From NCBI RefSeq assembly GCF_000230895.2, contig NC_016604.1:2480001-2544000 (forward strand): a stretch of 64,000 nucleotides of DNA, given 5' to 3'. Under the pieces are notes generated by a model. It was given only the letters and a program-made list of their open reading frames with translations, had not been told where the DNA came from and did not search any database. This DNA is from Mycolicibacterium rhodesiae NBB3 (lineage in GTDB: Bacteria; Actinomycetota; Actinomycetes; Mycobacteriales; Mycobacteriaceae). The position numbers and the translations under genes were made by a program. This document shows positions 26,626-35,139 of this stretch, piece after piece (the first letter of the stretch is position 1; each line of letters begins with the position of its first letter).

Positions 26626-27099
26626 ATGACGTCACGAAGGGTACTTGCCGTCCTCGCGGCGATGCTCGTCACGATCGGACTGGGCGCGGGGTGCTCGCGC
26701 GGTAAAGTGCCTGCCGCTCCAGAGACCAGCGCAGAGTCGTCGCGGACGGCTGCGTCGGCCACCACGACGACGACTGCTGCACCCTCTGACGAGGACCAGG
26801 TGCGCGCAGCGGTGCTCGCGTTCCAGGATGCTTATAACACCCAGAACTGGGATGCCTATCTGCAGTCGATGTGCCCCTCGTGGGCAGCCCAGTACACCGG
26901 GCCGGTCATGGACTCGTTGAGGAAAACCCGCGTCGATCAAGGACTGACGACGGTCAAGGTCATGACGGTACGGATCGACGGCGACGACGCCACGGCGACC
27001 GTCGATGCGCAAAACGAGATGCTCGGACGAAAGACCCTCGATTTCACGCTGGTCCGCGAGGACGGCTGGCGCGTCTGCATGCCAAACGGTGTGCGATAG
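26626..27099 (+). CDS. lipoprotein with small NTF2/DUF4878-like domain
   Basis: A 157-residue lipoprotein: signal sequence ending in lipobox L-G-A-G-C (Cys at about 23), a Thr/Ser/Ala-rich stalk and then a domain D-E-D-Q-V-R-A-A-V-L-A-F-Q-D-A-Y-N-T-Q-N-W resembling NTF2-like folds. AGGAGG sits 8 nt before the ATG. It directly follows the kinase gene (29 nt) and its stop overlaps the next start, so it belongs to the kinase operon and works outside the cell membrane. Confidence 0.75.
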   Translation: MTSRRVLAVLAAMLVTIGLGAGCSRGKVPAAPETSAESSRTAASATTTTTAAPSDEDQVRAAVLAFQDAYNTQNWDAYLQSMCPSWAAQYTGPVMDSLRKTRVDQGLTTVKVMTVRIDGDDATATVDAQNEMLGRKTLDFTLVREDGWRVCMPNGVR

Positions 27100-28316
27100 T
27101 GCGAATCGCCCTGGCGGCGTTGACGATCGCGCTGATGCTGACCGGATGTGGCGGAACCGTCGACGGCACGGCGACGAAGGGCTCCACACCGACGGCCGAT
27201 CCATCGGCGCTCGACCCCGGCTCTTACCCGACCTCGCCGCGACCGCCCCTGGGCCCGGCGGGAACCGATGAGGTGGGGCAGCTCGTCGAGGGACGGCGGA
27301 TGGCGGGCTTCGTGGTCGGACCGTGGCAGGTCGACCCCACGCTGAGCCAGGTCGGCTCGGCACCCGCAAAGGTCGTGACGCACCGTAACCAGATTTCGCA
27401 GGTGGTGTGGCCGTCGATGATGTCAAGGTTTCCAGCGCTACCGTTGGTGACCGGCTTCGTCAGTGAACGGACGTCGACCGAACCGAACGATCCCACGCTG
27501 GTACGCAACGCCGTTCTGCAATATCCATTCCCGCGCACTGCGGAGCTGGCCGCCCAAGGTCTGGCCGACGGTGCGCTGAACATCGTCGTGACCGACGCGG
27601 GCGGAGGACCGGTCCCCACCGAGCCGGTCCGTGCAGTACCGATCCCCAGTCATCCCGACGCAACGGGAGCGCTGATAACGCACAACGAGGGCGGCGCCAT
27701 CATGCATGACCTGACCGTCGTGAGCGCGCACGGGCCCTACATGCTGATCCAGGTCGTCCAGTTCGCTACGCCCGAACGGGCCGCCGAACTTGCGGGCCGT
27801 GTCCTCGATTTGCAGGTTCCGCTGATCGATACCTTCGTGCCCACCGCGCCGACGCCGTTGGCGACGCTGCCGCGTGACCCGTCTTCCTTGCTGGCCCGCA
27901 CCGTGCCGCTGAAACCCGGGCAGGGCGATTCGATGTCCGACGCCGACTACGATCCGCCGGGAGCAACGCAGTTGGAGCACAACCCGATTCAGGCCGGTGC
28001 GGCGATGCAGGACGCGGGAGTGGACACCGTGGCGATCAGCCAGACGACGGTCTACCAGGCGCGTGACCCGGAAGCCGCACAGCGACTAGCGCAGGCGCTC
28101 GCGGACGACATCGCCCAGACGAGGGTGTCGCAGCCCGCCGAGGGGGTGCCGGGCATCGCAGGCAGCCGATGTGTGCGCACCGAGGATGCGGGTGGGCTGA
28201 CCTCGCAGCACTGGTGCATCGCCACCTTCGAGCGGTTCACGTTCAAAGCCGTTGCCCGCGAACTGGACAGCGCGCATCAGCAGACGGCGGCCCAGTACCT
28301 GATGCTGAGTCGGTAG
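27099..28316 (+). CDS. lipoprotein, DUF7373-like
   Basis: About 405 residues with a lipobox L-M-L-T-G-C after a short signal. The segments S-Y-P-T-S-P-R-P-P-L-G and L-V-E-G-R-R-M-A-G-F-V-V-G-P-W are the pattern I recall for mycobacterial lipoproteins annotated DUF7373; two similar halves (about 40-220 and 250-400) suggest a duplicated domain. The GTG overlaps the TAG of the previous lipoprotein, so translation is coupled. The function is unknown; location outside the cytoplasmic membrane next to the kinase sensor is clear. Confidence 0.7.
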   Translation: MRIALAALTIALMLTGCGGTVDGTATKGSTPTADPSALDPGSYPTSPRPPLGPAGTDEVGQLVEGRRMAGFVVGPWQVDPTLSQVGSAPAKVVTHRNQISQVVWPSMMSRFPALPLVTGFVSERTSTEPNDPTLVRNAVLQYPFPRTAELAAQGLADGALNIVVTDAGGGPVPTEPVRAVPIPSHPDATGALITHNEGGAIMHDLTVVSAHGPYMLIQVVQFATPERAAELAGRVLDLQVPLIDTFVPTAPTPLATLPRDPSSLLARTVPLKPGQGDSMSDADYDPPGATQLEHNPIQAGAAMQDAGVDTVAISQTTVYQARDPEAAQRLAQALADDIAQTRVSQPAEGVPGIAGSRCVRTEDAGGLTSQHWCIATFERFTFKAVARELDSAHQQTAAQYLMLSR

Positions 28317-28327
28317 GGCTCCCCGGC

Positions 28328-29107
28328 TCAGCCTGGGATGCGCTCCAGGATGCGCTTGGCGATCGTGATGTTCTGCTCGGCGAGCCCGCTGCCCATGATC
28401 TGTACGTCGACCAACACGTTGTTCTTGGCGGCGATGGCACGGGTGACGGTCACCGGTGAATCGGGGTTGACGTTGCGCAGCGACGTGATGCCGCCGCCGG
28501 CGTCGATCGGCTCGCCCAACGTCCACTGTGCCTGCCGGCCTTGCGAAATGAACTTCCACGTGAACGGCGTGTTGGCGCAGCGGCGCCACTGTTCGAGATA
28601 CTTGGCCAGGGCCCTCTTCGCGGCCTCCGGGCTGTCGAACGTGACGACCGACTCGCCCAGCATGAGCGACGGAGTCGGCGACTGGGCCTGGCTGGCTCCG
28701 AGGAACCCGCGGTGACCGGTGCCGTTGAATGCCGATGGAGAGCCGGCGGTGAACGAACTCGCACATCCCGCGGGCTCGTACACCTGCTCTCTTGGGTCCG
28801 GTTCTGCCACACCCGTGGCGTTCGGCCCGGCGACGAGCTCCTGGTTGTTCATGATCGTCTTGAGCTCTTCGAGACTCGGCAGCAACCCGGGCAATGCGTC
28901 CGCACCGACCGGTGGCGGTCCCGGCGGTGGCGGCGGTGGGGTGCTTGTGGTCGTCGTGGCCGCGGTGGAACTCTGCGCTGAGGACGCCTCGGACGAATCG
29001 CCACACGCCGTACCGACCGCGAGGAGAGCGGCCGACGACAGGGCCAGCGCCACCAGCGTCCGTCCGCGCACGTCTCCTCGCCTCGCCAACAGCTGGTACT
29101 GACTCAT
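28328..29107 (-). CDS. lipoprotein with PknH-like sensor domain
   Basis: A 259-residue lipoprotein. The signal peptide follows a basic N-region (about 18 residues) and ends in lipobox V-G-T-A-C; a long Thr/Pro stretch (T-P-P-P-P-P-P-G) leads to a domain with G-C-A-S-S and W-R-R-C-A, ending in I-L-E-R-I-P. It resembles the extracellular domain of PknH and the LppH-type lipoproteins. It is convergent with the kinase-lipoprotein operon, so the same sensor fold occurs both on the kinase and as a free lipoprotein in this locus. The ATG at 29107 has GAGAGG upstream. Confidence 0.7.
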   Translation of the reverse strand: MSQYQLLARRGDVRGRTLVALALSSAALLAVGTACGDSSEASSAQSSTAATTTTSTPPPPPPGPPPVGADALPGLLPSLEELKTIMNNQELVAGPNATGVAEPDPREQVYEPAGCASSFTAGSPSAFNGTGHRGFLGASQAQSPTPSLMLGESVVTFDSPEAAKRALAKYLEQWRRCANTPFTWKFISQGRQAQWTLGEPIDAGGGITSLRNVNPDSPVTVTRAIAAKNNVLVDVQIMGSGLAEQNITIAKRILERIPG

Positions 29108-29216
29108 CAACTCGCCCTCTCCGTCTCGTCACCGGTCGATTCCCAGCATCGCACGACGACAGGCGGGGTCCGGACACCAATTTGCCGGCGCCCACCGTCC
29201 TGCCACAATCGGTCTT

Positions 29217-30587
29217 GTGCCCCAAGTGATCAACGGCCGCATCTCGAACTGGTATGCAGAGCTGCCGACGCCGCGACCTCCGCTGCTGGGTGACCGCGAT
29301 GCCGACGTGTGCATCGTCGGTGCCGGCTACACCGGGTTGTGGACGGCGTACTACCTGAAACGGTTCGATCCGTCGTTGCGCATCGCGGTGCTCGAGGCCC
29401 GGTTCGCCGGATTCGGTGCGTCCGGTCGCAACGGCGGCTGGCTGTCCGGGCTGGTACCGGGAAACCGCGACCGGATGGCGAAACTGTACGGGCGCGATCG
29501 GGTGCTGGCGTGGCAGCAGGCGCTCAACGACGCCGTCGACGAGGTCATCGACGTCGCCGACCGCGAAGGCATCGAGGCGGGCATCGTCAAGGGCGGCACA
29601 CTGCACGCGGCGCGCAACCGCGCCCAGGCGTCGAGGTTGGCGGCCGAGGTCGAGGAAGAACGCTCCTGGAAAGTCGACGGCATCACGGCGCTGACGAAAG
29701 ACGAATCAGCACAACGTATTCAGCTTGACGGCGTGGTCTCGGCCTACCACAACCCGCATTGCGCTCGCGTACAGCCGGCGCAGCTGGTGCGAGGGCTGGC
29801 CGACACCGTCGAGCGGATGGGCGTCGACGTCTACGAGAGGTCGCCCGTCACAGAGTTGCGCGCCGGGCGGGTCGGCACCGTGCTGGCCAAGGTCAGTGCA
29901 CCCGTCGTACTGCGCGCCACCGAGGGTTTCACGGCCGCGCTGCCAGGTCTGCGACGGCGCTGGCTTCCGATGAACAGTTCGATGATCGCGACCGAACCCA
30001 TTCCCCAACACATTTGGGAGACGATCGGCTGGCAGCGCCGCGAGACACTGGGCGACACCGCGCACGGCTTCTTCTACGCCCAACGCACGGTGGACGACCG
30101 CATCGCGATCGGCGGCCGCAGCGTGCCCTACCGTTTCGGTTCGCGCACCGATATCGACGGCCGGGTTCCCGAGCGGACCATCACGCATTTGACCGCTGTC
30201 CTGCACGCGGTGCTGCCACAAACACGCGGTATTCCGATAGCCCAAGCGTGGTGTGGAGTGCTCGCCGTGCCACGCGATTGGGAGGCTTGCGTATCGTTCG
30301 ACACGGCAACGGGTTTGGGGTCTGCCGGCGGGTACGTCGGCCACGGCGTCACCGCCGCCAATCTGGCCGGGCAGACCCTGGCCGACCTCGTCCTCGGACG
30401 GCAGACGCCACTCACCGAGCTCCCGTGGGTCGGGCACCGAGCGCGCGACTGGGAACCCGAGCCGTTGCGATGGCTGGGTGTGCGCGGCATGTACCTCGCC
30501 TACAGGGCCGCCGACCGGCACGAGTCGCGTGGGCGTAAGCGGACGTCGCCGATCGCCGTCGTCGCCGACAAGATCTCGGGTCGCTAG
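29217..30587 (+). CDS. FAD-dependent amine oxidoreductase (DAO family)
   Basis: A 456-residue flavoprotein of the D-amino-acid-oxidase/glycine-oxidase type. The dinucleotide motif V-C-I-V-G-A-G-Y-T-G-L-W-T-A is near residue 33, and A-S-G-R-N-G-G-W-L-S-G is the FAD-adenine loop; the C-terminus has G-S-A-G-G-Y-V-G-H-G-V, closing the FAD site. The gene resembles gamma-glutamylputrescine oxidoreductase-like proteins. The GTG at 29217 is the best start. No partner gene is obvious. Confidence 0.85.
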   Translation: MPQVINGRISNWYAELPTPRPPLLGDRDADVCIVGAGYTGLWTAYYLKRFDPSLRIAVLEARFAGFGASGRNGGWLSGLVPGNRDRMAKLYGRDRVLAWQQALNDAVDEVIDVADREGIEAGIVKGGTLHAARNRAQASRLAAEVEEERSWKVDGITALTKDESAQRIQLDGVVSAYHNPHCARVQPAQLVRGLADTVERMGVDVYERSPVTELRAGRVGTVLAKVSAPVVLRATEGFTAALPGLRRRWLPMNSSMIATEPIPQHIWETIGWQRRETLGDTAHGFFYAQRTVDDRIAIGGRSVPYRFGSRTDIDGRVPERTITHLTAVLHAVLPQTRGIPIAQAWCGVLAVPRDWEACVSFDTATGLGSAGGYVGHGVTAANLAGQTLADLVLGRQTPLTELPWVGHRARDWEPEPLRWLGVRGMYLAYRAADRHESRGRKRTSPIAVVADKISGR

Positions 30588-31057
30588 CGAGACTCGGCCC
30601 TTTCCTTCAGCCGCTGTAACGTCAGCGCGATGTGCTCGGCGTTCGCGGATTTGCGGTCCTTCACACCCGTCGCCCAGCCCGCGGGAACCTTGAACCAGCC
30701 GGGACGCCGATCCCAGGTGCTCTCGGTGACGCGGCAGGTGCCGTCGCCGGTCGATGAGATGTCGTAGCGCCAGTGCGCGACCGGAATGACCGCGCTGCGC
30801 ACATCGAAGGCGAAGACCCGACCCGGTTCGGCGTCGGTGACGGTGCACGCGGTCGACCACGACTTGGTTCCGGCCTTGTTGGTGCCCTTGAACTTCGCGC
30901 CGGGCACGGCGGTGTCGCCCTGCACCCACTTCATGGCTGTCGTTTCGGCGGCGACGTCACACATTGTCGGCAAATGGGTGATCAGTTCGTATACGGCCTC
31001 CGCATCTGCTGCGATATCGACGCTGGCCTGCACGTCAGCCTCACCATGTTGGGTCAT
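30584..31057 (-). CDS. SRPBCC (polyketide cyclase-like) protein
   Basis: A 157-residue helix-grip protein. The pattern V-D-I-A-A-D-A-E-A-V-Y-E-L-I-T and W-R-Y-D-I-S-S-T-G-D-G-T-C-R-V-T-E-S matches the SRPBCC/START-like superfamily, which binds hydrophobic ligands in a deep cavity. It is convergent with the flavoprotein gene (4-nt overlap) and divergent from the DUF427 gene. Confidence 0.8.
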   Translation of the reverse strand: MTQHGEADVQASVDIAADAEAVYELITHLPTMCDVAAETTAMKWVQGDTAVPGAKFKGTNKAGTKSWSTACTVTDAEPGRVFAFDVRSAVIPVAHWRYDISSTGDGTCRVTESTWDRRPGWFKVPAGWATGVKDRKSANAEHIALTLQRLKERAESR

Positions 31058-31116
31058 GCCGTGATGTTATTGGCTGGACTGGAAGAAATGGCGCGTCTTC
31101 GCACGTTGGTCATCTC

Positions 31117-31488
31117 ATGAACGACCGACCCGTACTCGAGCCCACCGACGCACACCCGATCACCGTGGAACCGACCGGTGGACACGTCACCGTCGTCGTC
31201 AACGGCGAGGTGGTGGCCGACACCGACAATGCGCTGACCCTGCAGGAGTCGACGTATCCCGCGGTGCAGTACATCCCGAAGGAAGATGTCGTGGCGTCCG
31301 CGCTGCGGGCCAGCGACACCGAGACCTACTGCCCGTTCAAGGGGGAGGCGAGCTACTTCCACGTCGTCACCGCCGACGGCACCGTCGAAGACGCCATCTG
31401 GACCTACGAGGCGCCATATCCCGCGGTGGCGGCGATCGCCGGACATGTGGCCTTCTATGCCGATAAGGCTGTCGTCGCCGTCACCTAA
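31117..31488 (+). CDS. DUF427 protein (Rv0140-like)
   Basis: A 123-residue single DUF427 domain. Signatures are V-N-G-E-V-V-A-D-T-D-N-A-L-T-L-Q-E, Y-P-A-V-Q-Y-I-P and Y-C-P-F-K-G-E-A-S-Y. The fold is a small beta-barrel of unknown function. In M. tuberculosis it follows the SDR gene Rv0139; here a 14-kb block separates the two. Confidence 0.8.
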   Translation: MNDRPVLEPTDAHPITVEPTGGHVTVVVNGEVVADTDNALTLQESTYPAVQYIPKEDVVASALRASDTETYCPFKGEASYFHVVTADGTVEDAIWTYEAPYPAVAAIAGHVAFYADKAVVAVT

Positions 31489-31497
31489 TCTAGGGCG

Positions 31498-32412
31498 GTG
31501 CGAAGCGTCGAGTGCAGTGTCGTTTTCGCGGGTCCCGCCAGCCCGGCACTGACGCTGTCGCCATTGCGTCGGGGGCGTTCCGATCCCTGCTACCACGACG
31601 CCGAAGGCGGTGCGATCTGGCGTACCAGCCTGATGCGCAGCGGACCGGTGACGGCCCGCATCACAAAATCTGTGCCGGGAACAGTCGACTGCGAGGCGTG
31701 GGGCGGCGGCGCAGCGGAGTTCGCCGAATCGCTCCCCGCGCAGCTCGGATGCGGCGACGACGCATCGAGCTTTTTCCCCACCGAGCCGACGATCGCGGCT
31801 GCGCATCGGCGCGTCCCGCATCTACGGCTGGGCCGCACTTCTCGCGTGCTGGAAGCGCTCGTCCCCGCGGTCCTCGAGCAGCGGGTATACGGCAAGGACG
31901 CGCGGCGGGCGTGGCGGATGCTGGTCACGAAGTACGGCGCCCCGGCGCCAGGGCCCGCGCCCGCGCATATGCGGGTGCCACCTCCCGGCGAGGTGTGGCG
32001 ACGCATCCCCTCGTGGGAGTTTCACCTCGCGAACGTCGACCCCGGGCGCGCCCGCACGATCGTGGGCTGCGCGCAGCGAGCGGACTCGCTGGAACGCCTG
32101 GTCGGCCGAACCCCCGAGCAGGCGCGTGCCGCGCTGATGTCGTTGCCCGGCGTCGGTGAGTGGACCGCGGCCGAGATTGCCCAGCGGGCGTTCGGCGACG
32201 CCGATGCGTTGTCGGTCGGGGACTACCACGTGGCCAAGATGGTCGGTTGGAGCCTGCTCGGGCGCCCGATAGACGACCCTGCAATGGTCGAGCTCCTCGA
32301 ACCGATTCGCCCGCATCGCCACCGCGCCGTCCGTCTGCTGGAAGTGAGCGGACTTGCGGTCAATCCACGGTTCGGTCCGCGCCAGCCGATCCCAAAACTT
32401 GCCGATATGTGA
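31498..32412 (+). CDS. DNA-3-methyladenine glycosylase-like HhH-GPD protein (Rv0142-like)
   Basis: A 304-residue base-excision glycosylase of the AlkA type. The helix-hairpin-helix is L-P-G-V-G-E-W-T-A-A-E-I-A-Q-R and the catalytic Asp lies in A-L-S-V-G-D-Y-H-V. It would remove alkylated purines from DNA. The GTG is 9 nt after the DUF427 gene, so both are probably co-transcribed. N-terminal residues 1-130 form the extra beta domain seen in AlkA. Confidence 0.85.
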   Translation: MRSVECSVVFAGPASPALTLSPLRRGRSDPCYHDAEGGAIWRTSLMRSGPVTARITKSVPGTVDCEAWGGGAAEFAESLPAQLGCGDDASSFFPTEPTIAAAHRRVPHLRLGRTSRVLEALVPAVLEQRVYGKDARRAWRMLVTKYGAPAPGPAPAHMRVPPPGEVWRRIPSWEFHLANVDPGRARTIVGCAQRADSLERLVGRTPEQARAALMSLPGVGEWTAAEIAQRAFGDADALSVGDYHVAKMVGWSLLGRPIDDPAMVELLEPIRPHRHRAVRLLEVSGLAVNPRFGPRQPIPKLADM

Positions 32413-32428
32413 CGCGGGTTGCCCCAGG

Positions 32429-32453
32429 GTTTCCACCCGGGTGAGTCGGGTAC
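32429..32453 (+). promoter_or_regulatory. SigF-type promoter before dps
   Basis: GTTT (32429-32432), a 15-bp spacer and GGGTAC (32448-32453) match the mycobacterial SigF consensus GTTT-N15-17-GGGTA. It lies 38 bp before the dps start, so stationary-phase/stress induction is expected. Confidence 0.7.
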
Positions 32454-32491
32454 ACGTCGCGAGACGATCCAAATCGCGAAGGAGTTTTTCG

Positions 32492-33049
32492 ATGACTGCG
32501 TTTACCATTCCCGGACTTTCAGACAAACAGGGCGCAGAAGTTGCCGAAATCCTGCAGAAGGCGCTCAGCAGGTACAACGACCTGCATCTGACGCTCAAGC
32601 ACGTGCACTGGAACGTGGTGGGACCGAACTTCATCGGGGTGCACGAGATGATCGATCCCCAGGTCGAACTGGTGCGTGGATACGCCGACGACGTCGCAGA
32701 GCGCATCGCGGCGCTGGGCAGCTCGCCGAAAGGCACCCCGGGAGCGATCATCAACGACCGTACGTGGGACGACTACTCGGTCGAGCGTGACACTGTGCAG
32801 GCGCACCTCGCCGCGCTCGATCTGGTCTATACCGGCGTGATTGAAGACACGCGCAAGGGCATCGATCGCCTCGAGGATCTGGACCTGGTGTCCCAGGACA
32901 TGTTCATCGGCCAGGCCGGTGAGCTGGAGAAGTTCCAGTGGTTCGTACGCGCGCACCTGGAGAATGCCGGTGGACAGCTGGCGAACGAAGGGGCGACGAC
33001 CGAGAAGAGTGCCGCCAGCCGGGCGAAGAAGAAGACGTCCTCGAAGTAA
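32492..33049 (+). CDS. dps: DNA-binding ferritin-like protein Dps
   Basis: A 185-residue Dps of the Dps1 type. The four-helix core contains L-H-L-T-L-K-H-V-H-W-N-V-V-G-P-N-F and H-E-M-I-D-P-Q-V-E-L-V, which supply the His/Asp/Glu ferroxidase ligands at the dimer interface. The Lys/Arg-rich C-terminal tail (A-S-R-A-K-K-K-T-S-S-K) is the DNA-binding extension known from M. smegmatis Dps1. The ATG at 32492 follows AAGGAG. Dodecamers oxidise and store iron and coat DNA under stress. A SigF-type promoter is upstream and a strong hairpin terminator downstream. Confidence 0.95.
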   Translation: MTAFTIPGLSDKQGAEVAEILQKALSRYNDLHLTLKHVHWNVVGPNFIGVHEMIDPQVELVRGYADDVAERIAALGSSPKGTPGAIINDRTWDDYSVERDTVQAHLAALDLVYTGVIEDTRKGIDRLEDLDLVSQDMFIGQAGELEKFQWFVRAHLENAGGQLANEGATTEKSAASRAKKKTSSK

Positions 33050-33064
33050 GTGCTGGTCGAAACC

Positions 33065-33093
33065 GTTGCCCCGCAGCCGGTCTGCGGGGCAAC
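33065..33093. terminator. bidirectional terminator between dps and aqpZ
   Basis: GTTGCCCCGCAG-CCGGT-CTGCGGGGCAAC is a perfect 12-bp stem with a 5-nt loop between the two convergent genes, followed downstream by a T-rich run. It would stop transcription from both sides. Confidence 0.85.
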
Positions 33094-33111
33094 GTCTCGG
33101 CGCTACCCCTT

Positions 33112-33888
33112 TTACGGCGCTGCGTTGTCCTCGAGTGCGTCGTCTCGCACTGGGCGGTCGGCGAGTTCCTCGTGCCTGCCGAACAGGTATGGGTAGGCGA
33201 TGCCCGCGATGGCGGCGCCCACGAGCGGCGCGAGCCAGAAGACCCAGAGTTGCATCGGTGCGCCGTCGCCGTTGAAGAAGGCAACGGCGGTGGACCGCGC
33301 AGGGTTGACCGACGTATTGGAGATCGGGATCGATATCAGGTGGATCAGGGTCAGCGTGAGGCCGATCGACAAGCCCGCGAAGCCTTTTGGCGCCCGGTCG
33401 TCGGTGGAACCGAGAATCACCAGTAGGAAGATGCCGGTCAGCACCACCTCGGTGATGAGGACAGCGACGAGCGAGTAGCCGCCGGGGGAGTGTTCGCCGT
33501 AGCCGTTGGCGGCCATGTTGCCGGTGGCAGACCAGCCGTCTCGCCCTTTGGCGATGAAATAGATGACGACACCGGCCACCAGACCGCCGATCACCTGGGT
33601 GATCCAGTACGCCGGCAACACTTTCCACTCCACGCGACGCGCGAGCGCAGCACCGAGTGTGACGGCGGGGTTGAAGTGACCGCCGGAGATCGTGCCGAAG
33701 GCGTACACGCCGGTGAGGACCGTCAGGCCGAAGGCGAGCGCGACGCCGAGAAACCCGATGCCCAGCGACACCCCGTCCGCAGAGGCGAATTTCGCGGCGA
33801 ACACTGCGCTGCCGCAGCCCCCGAGGACAAGCCAGAACGTTCCGATGAACTCTGCCGCCAGTCGGTGCAACATTGTCGGCTCGCGCAT
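33112..33888 (-). CDS. aqpZ: aquaporin Z
   Basis: A 258-residue six-helix water channel. Both pore loops are present: [10 protein letters not shown] and N-T-S-V-N-P-A-R-S; the selectivity-filter Arg follows the second NPA. The strand [11 protein letters not shown] is the first helix. The ATG at 33888 is preceded by AAGGAG; the frame upstream to 33984 is an unlikely extension. It is convergent with dps. Water flux in osmotic stress is the expected role. Confidence 0.95.
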   Translation of the reverse strand: MREPTMLHRLAAEFIGTFWLVLGGCGSAVFAAKFASADGVSLGIGFLGVALAFGLTVLTGVYAFGTISGGHFNPAVTLGAALARRVEWKVLPAYWITQVIGGLVAGVVIYFIAKGRDGWSATGNMAANGYGEHSPGGYSLVAVLITEVVLTGIFLLVILGSTDDRAPKGFAGLSIGLTLTLIHLISIPISNTSVNPARSTAVAFFNGDGAPMQLWVFWLAPLVGAAIAGIAYPYLFGRHEELADRPVRDDALEDNAAP

Positions 33889-34005
33889 GCGTGACTCCTT
33901 CGTTGGATGTGACGCTGTTCGGTGAGCGTGACATGGATCCACGCCAGTACGACTGGTCGTGTCCAAATCGTGCCGCGATGGCAATTTACGACGCCTGGGC
34001 GTGAT

Positions 34006-35061
34006 CTAACCTTCGCTGTCAACTGGATTGCAGCGGTTGACGATCAGCGGGTCGGTCTTGGTGAACGGGAACGCGGGCAGGTCGTCGATGTGCATGTTGA
34101 ACGTCGCAGCCAGCACTTCTCGTGAGTACGCGCTCGCCGACGCGCGGTAGCCGATGTCGCCGGGCATGGGCTGATCGAAGAAGATCGCGAAGTGAATGTC
34201 GGGTGCGTCCACCACCTCGATGTGGTGCGGGTAGGCGCGCGGAATGAAGTAGACGTCGCCTTCTTTGAGGTAGTAGGTGTCGACCGAACCGTCGGGATCC
34301 ATCACGGTCATCCGTCCGTTTCCCTTGTGCACATAACCCATCTCGGCGGTGATCGGATGCCAGTGCGGTTCGCGCATACCGTCTTCCCGGATCCGCAGCG
34401 AGTACATCGACAAATCCTTGAGCGCAGGCCAGTACTGCGCCCGCGCCAGTCGCGCCGAGCCGACCGCAACGCCGATCGCCGGGCTCTGCGCCTCGACGGC
34501 GAACTTGTGCGGATCGTCGAACCGGGCGGTCGACGGAACATCGGGATCGCCTGCGCGCGCGGCGAATTTACGATCCGCGGTGTCCCTGCGCATCTTGGTG
34601 AAGTCGGCGGCGGGAAGGTCATAGGTGTTGCCGAGCACCGCGTCGGTCATCGCCCCGAAGGATGCTGCCAGGCCGAAATCCTCGGGCCTCTCGCTGCGGA
34701 ACGCCAAGATGAACTCAGCCGGCTCTTCGCCGATGTTCTCGATGTGATGCAGTGAGCCGGAATCGATGTGGAACATCTCGCCGGCTCCGACGGTGAAGCT
34801 GGAGAACTTGCTGTAGCTGTCGAGTACCGACACCAACGACGTGCCGGATATGCAGTAGGTGAGCTCGTTGCAATTGGCATGCCAATGCGGAGTGCGCATC
34901 GCGCCCGGGTTGACGACGATCCGCTTGATCGACATGCCCGACAAAATCGGGAAGGTGTCGGCGGTGACCCGCGTGATCGATCCGAGGTCGCTCTGCTCGA
35001 CGACTTCGCCGTCGGTCAACGAGGTGGCGTGCAGACTGGGGGTTCGGAGTGTGGAAGTCAT
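34006..35061 (-). CDS. bicupin protein, oxalate-decarboxylase-like
   Basis: A 351-residue protein of two cupin barrels. The first metal-site motif is T-P-H-W-H-A-N-C-N-E-L with the later His in G-S-L-H-H-I-E-N; the second is R-E-P-H-W-H-P-I-T-A-E-M-G-Y-V with P-H-H-I-E. This is the layout of bicupin oxalate decarboxylases/oxidases, and each barrel can bind Mn. The signature loop of true oxalate decarboxylases cannot be verified here. The gene is downstream of the hotdog protein gene on the same strand (78 bp gap). Confidence 0.75.
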   Translation of the reverse strand: MTSTLRTPSLHATSLTDGEVVEQSDLGSITRVTADTFPILSGMSIKRIVVNPGAMRTPHWHANCNELTYCISGTSLVSVLDSYSKFSSFTVGAGEMFHIDSGSLHHIENIGEEPAEFILAFRSERPEDFGLAASFGAMTDAVLGNTYDLPAADFTKMRRDTADRKFAARAGDPDVPSTARFDDPHKFAVEAQSPAIGVAVGSARLARAQYWPALKDLSMYSLRIREDGMREPHWHPITAEMGYVHKGNGRMTVMDPDGSVDTYYLKEGDVYFIPRAYPHHIEVVDAPDIHFAIFFDQPMPGDIGYRASASAYSREVLAATFNMHIDDLPAFPFTKTDPLIVNRCNPVDSEG

Positions 35062-35139
35062 GGCCACATGCTCGCGTCGGAATCCACGTTTTGCAGGGTT
35101 CTTCTCGAACTTCCCCGCAGATTGTCGATTCCGATGGAA

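Noticed and set aside
30584..31057. Assignment of this gene as the Rv0141c equivalent
   Set aside because: Its position near the DUF427 gene is suggestive, but the fold is SRPBCC rather than the NTF2-like protein I recall for Rv0141c, and it lies on the other side of the DUF427 gene.
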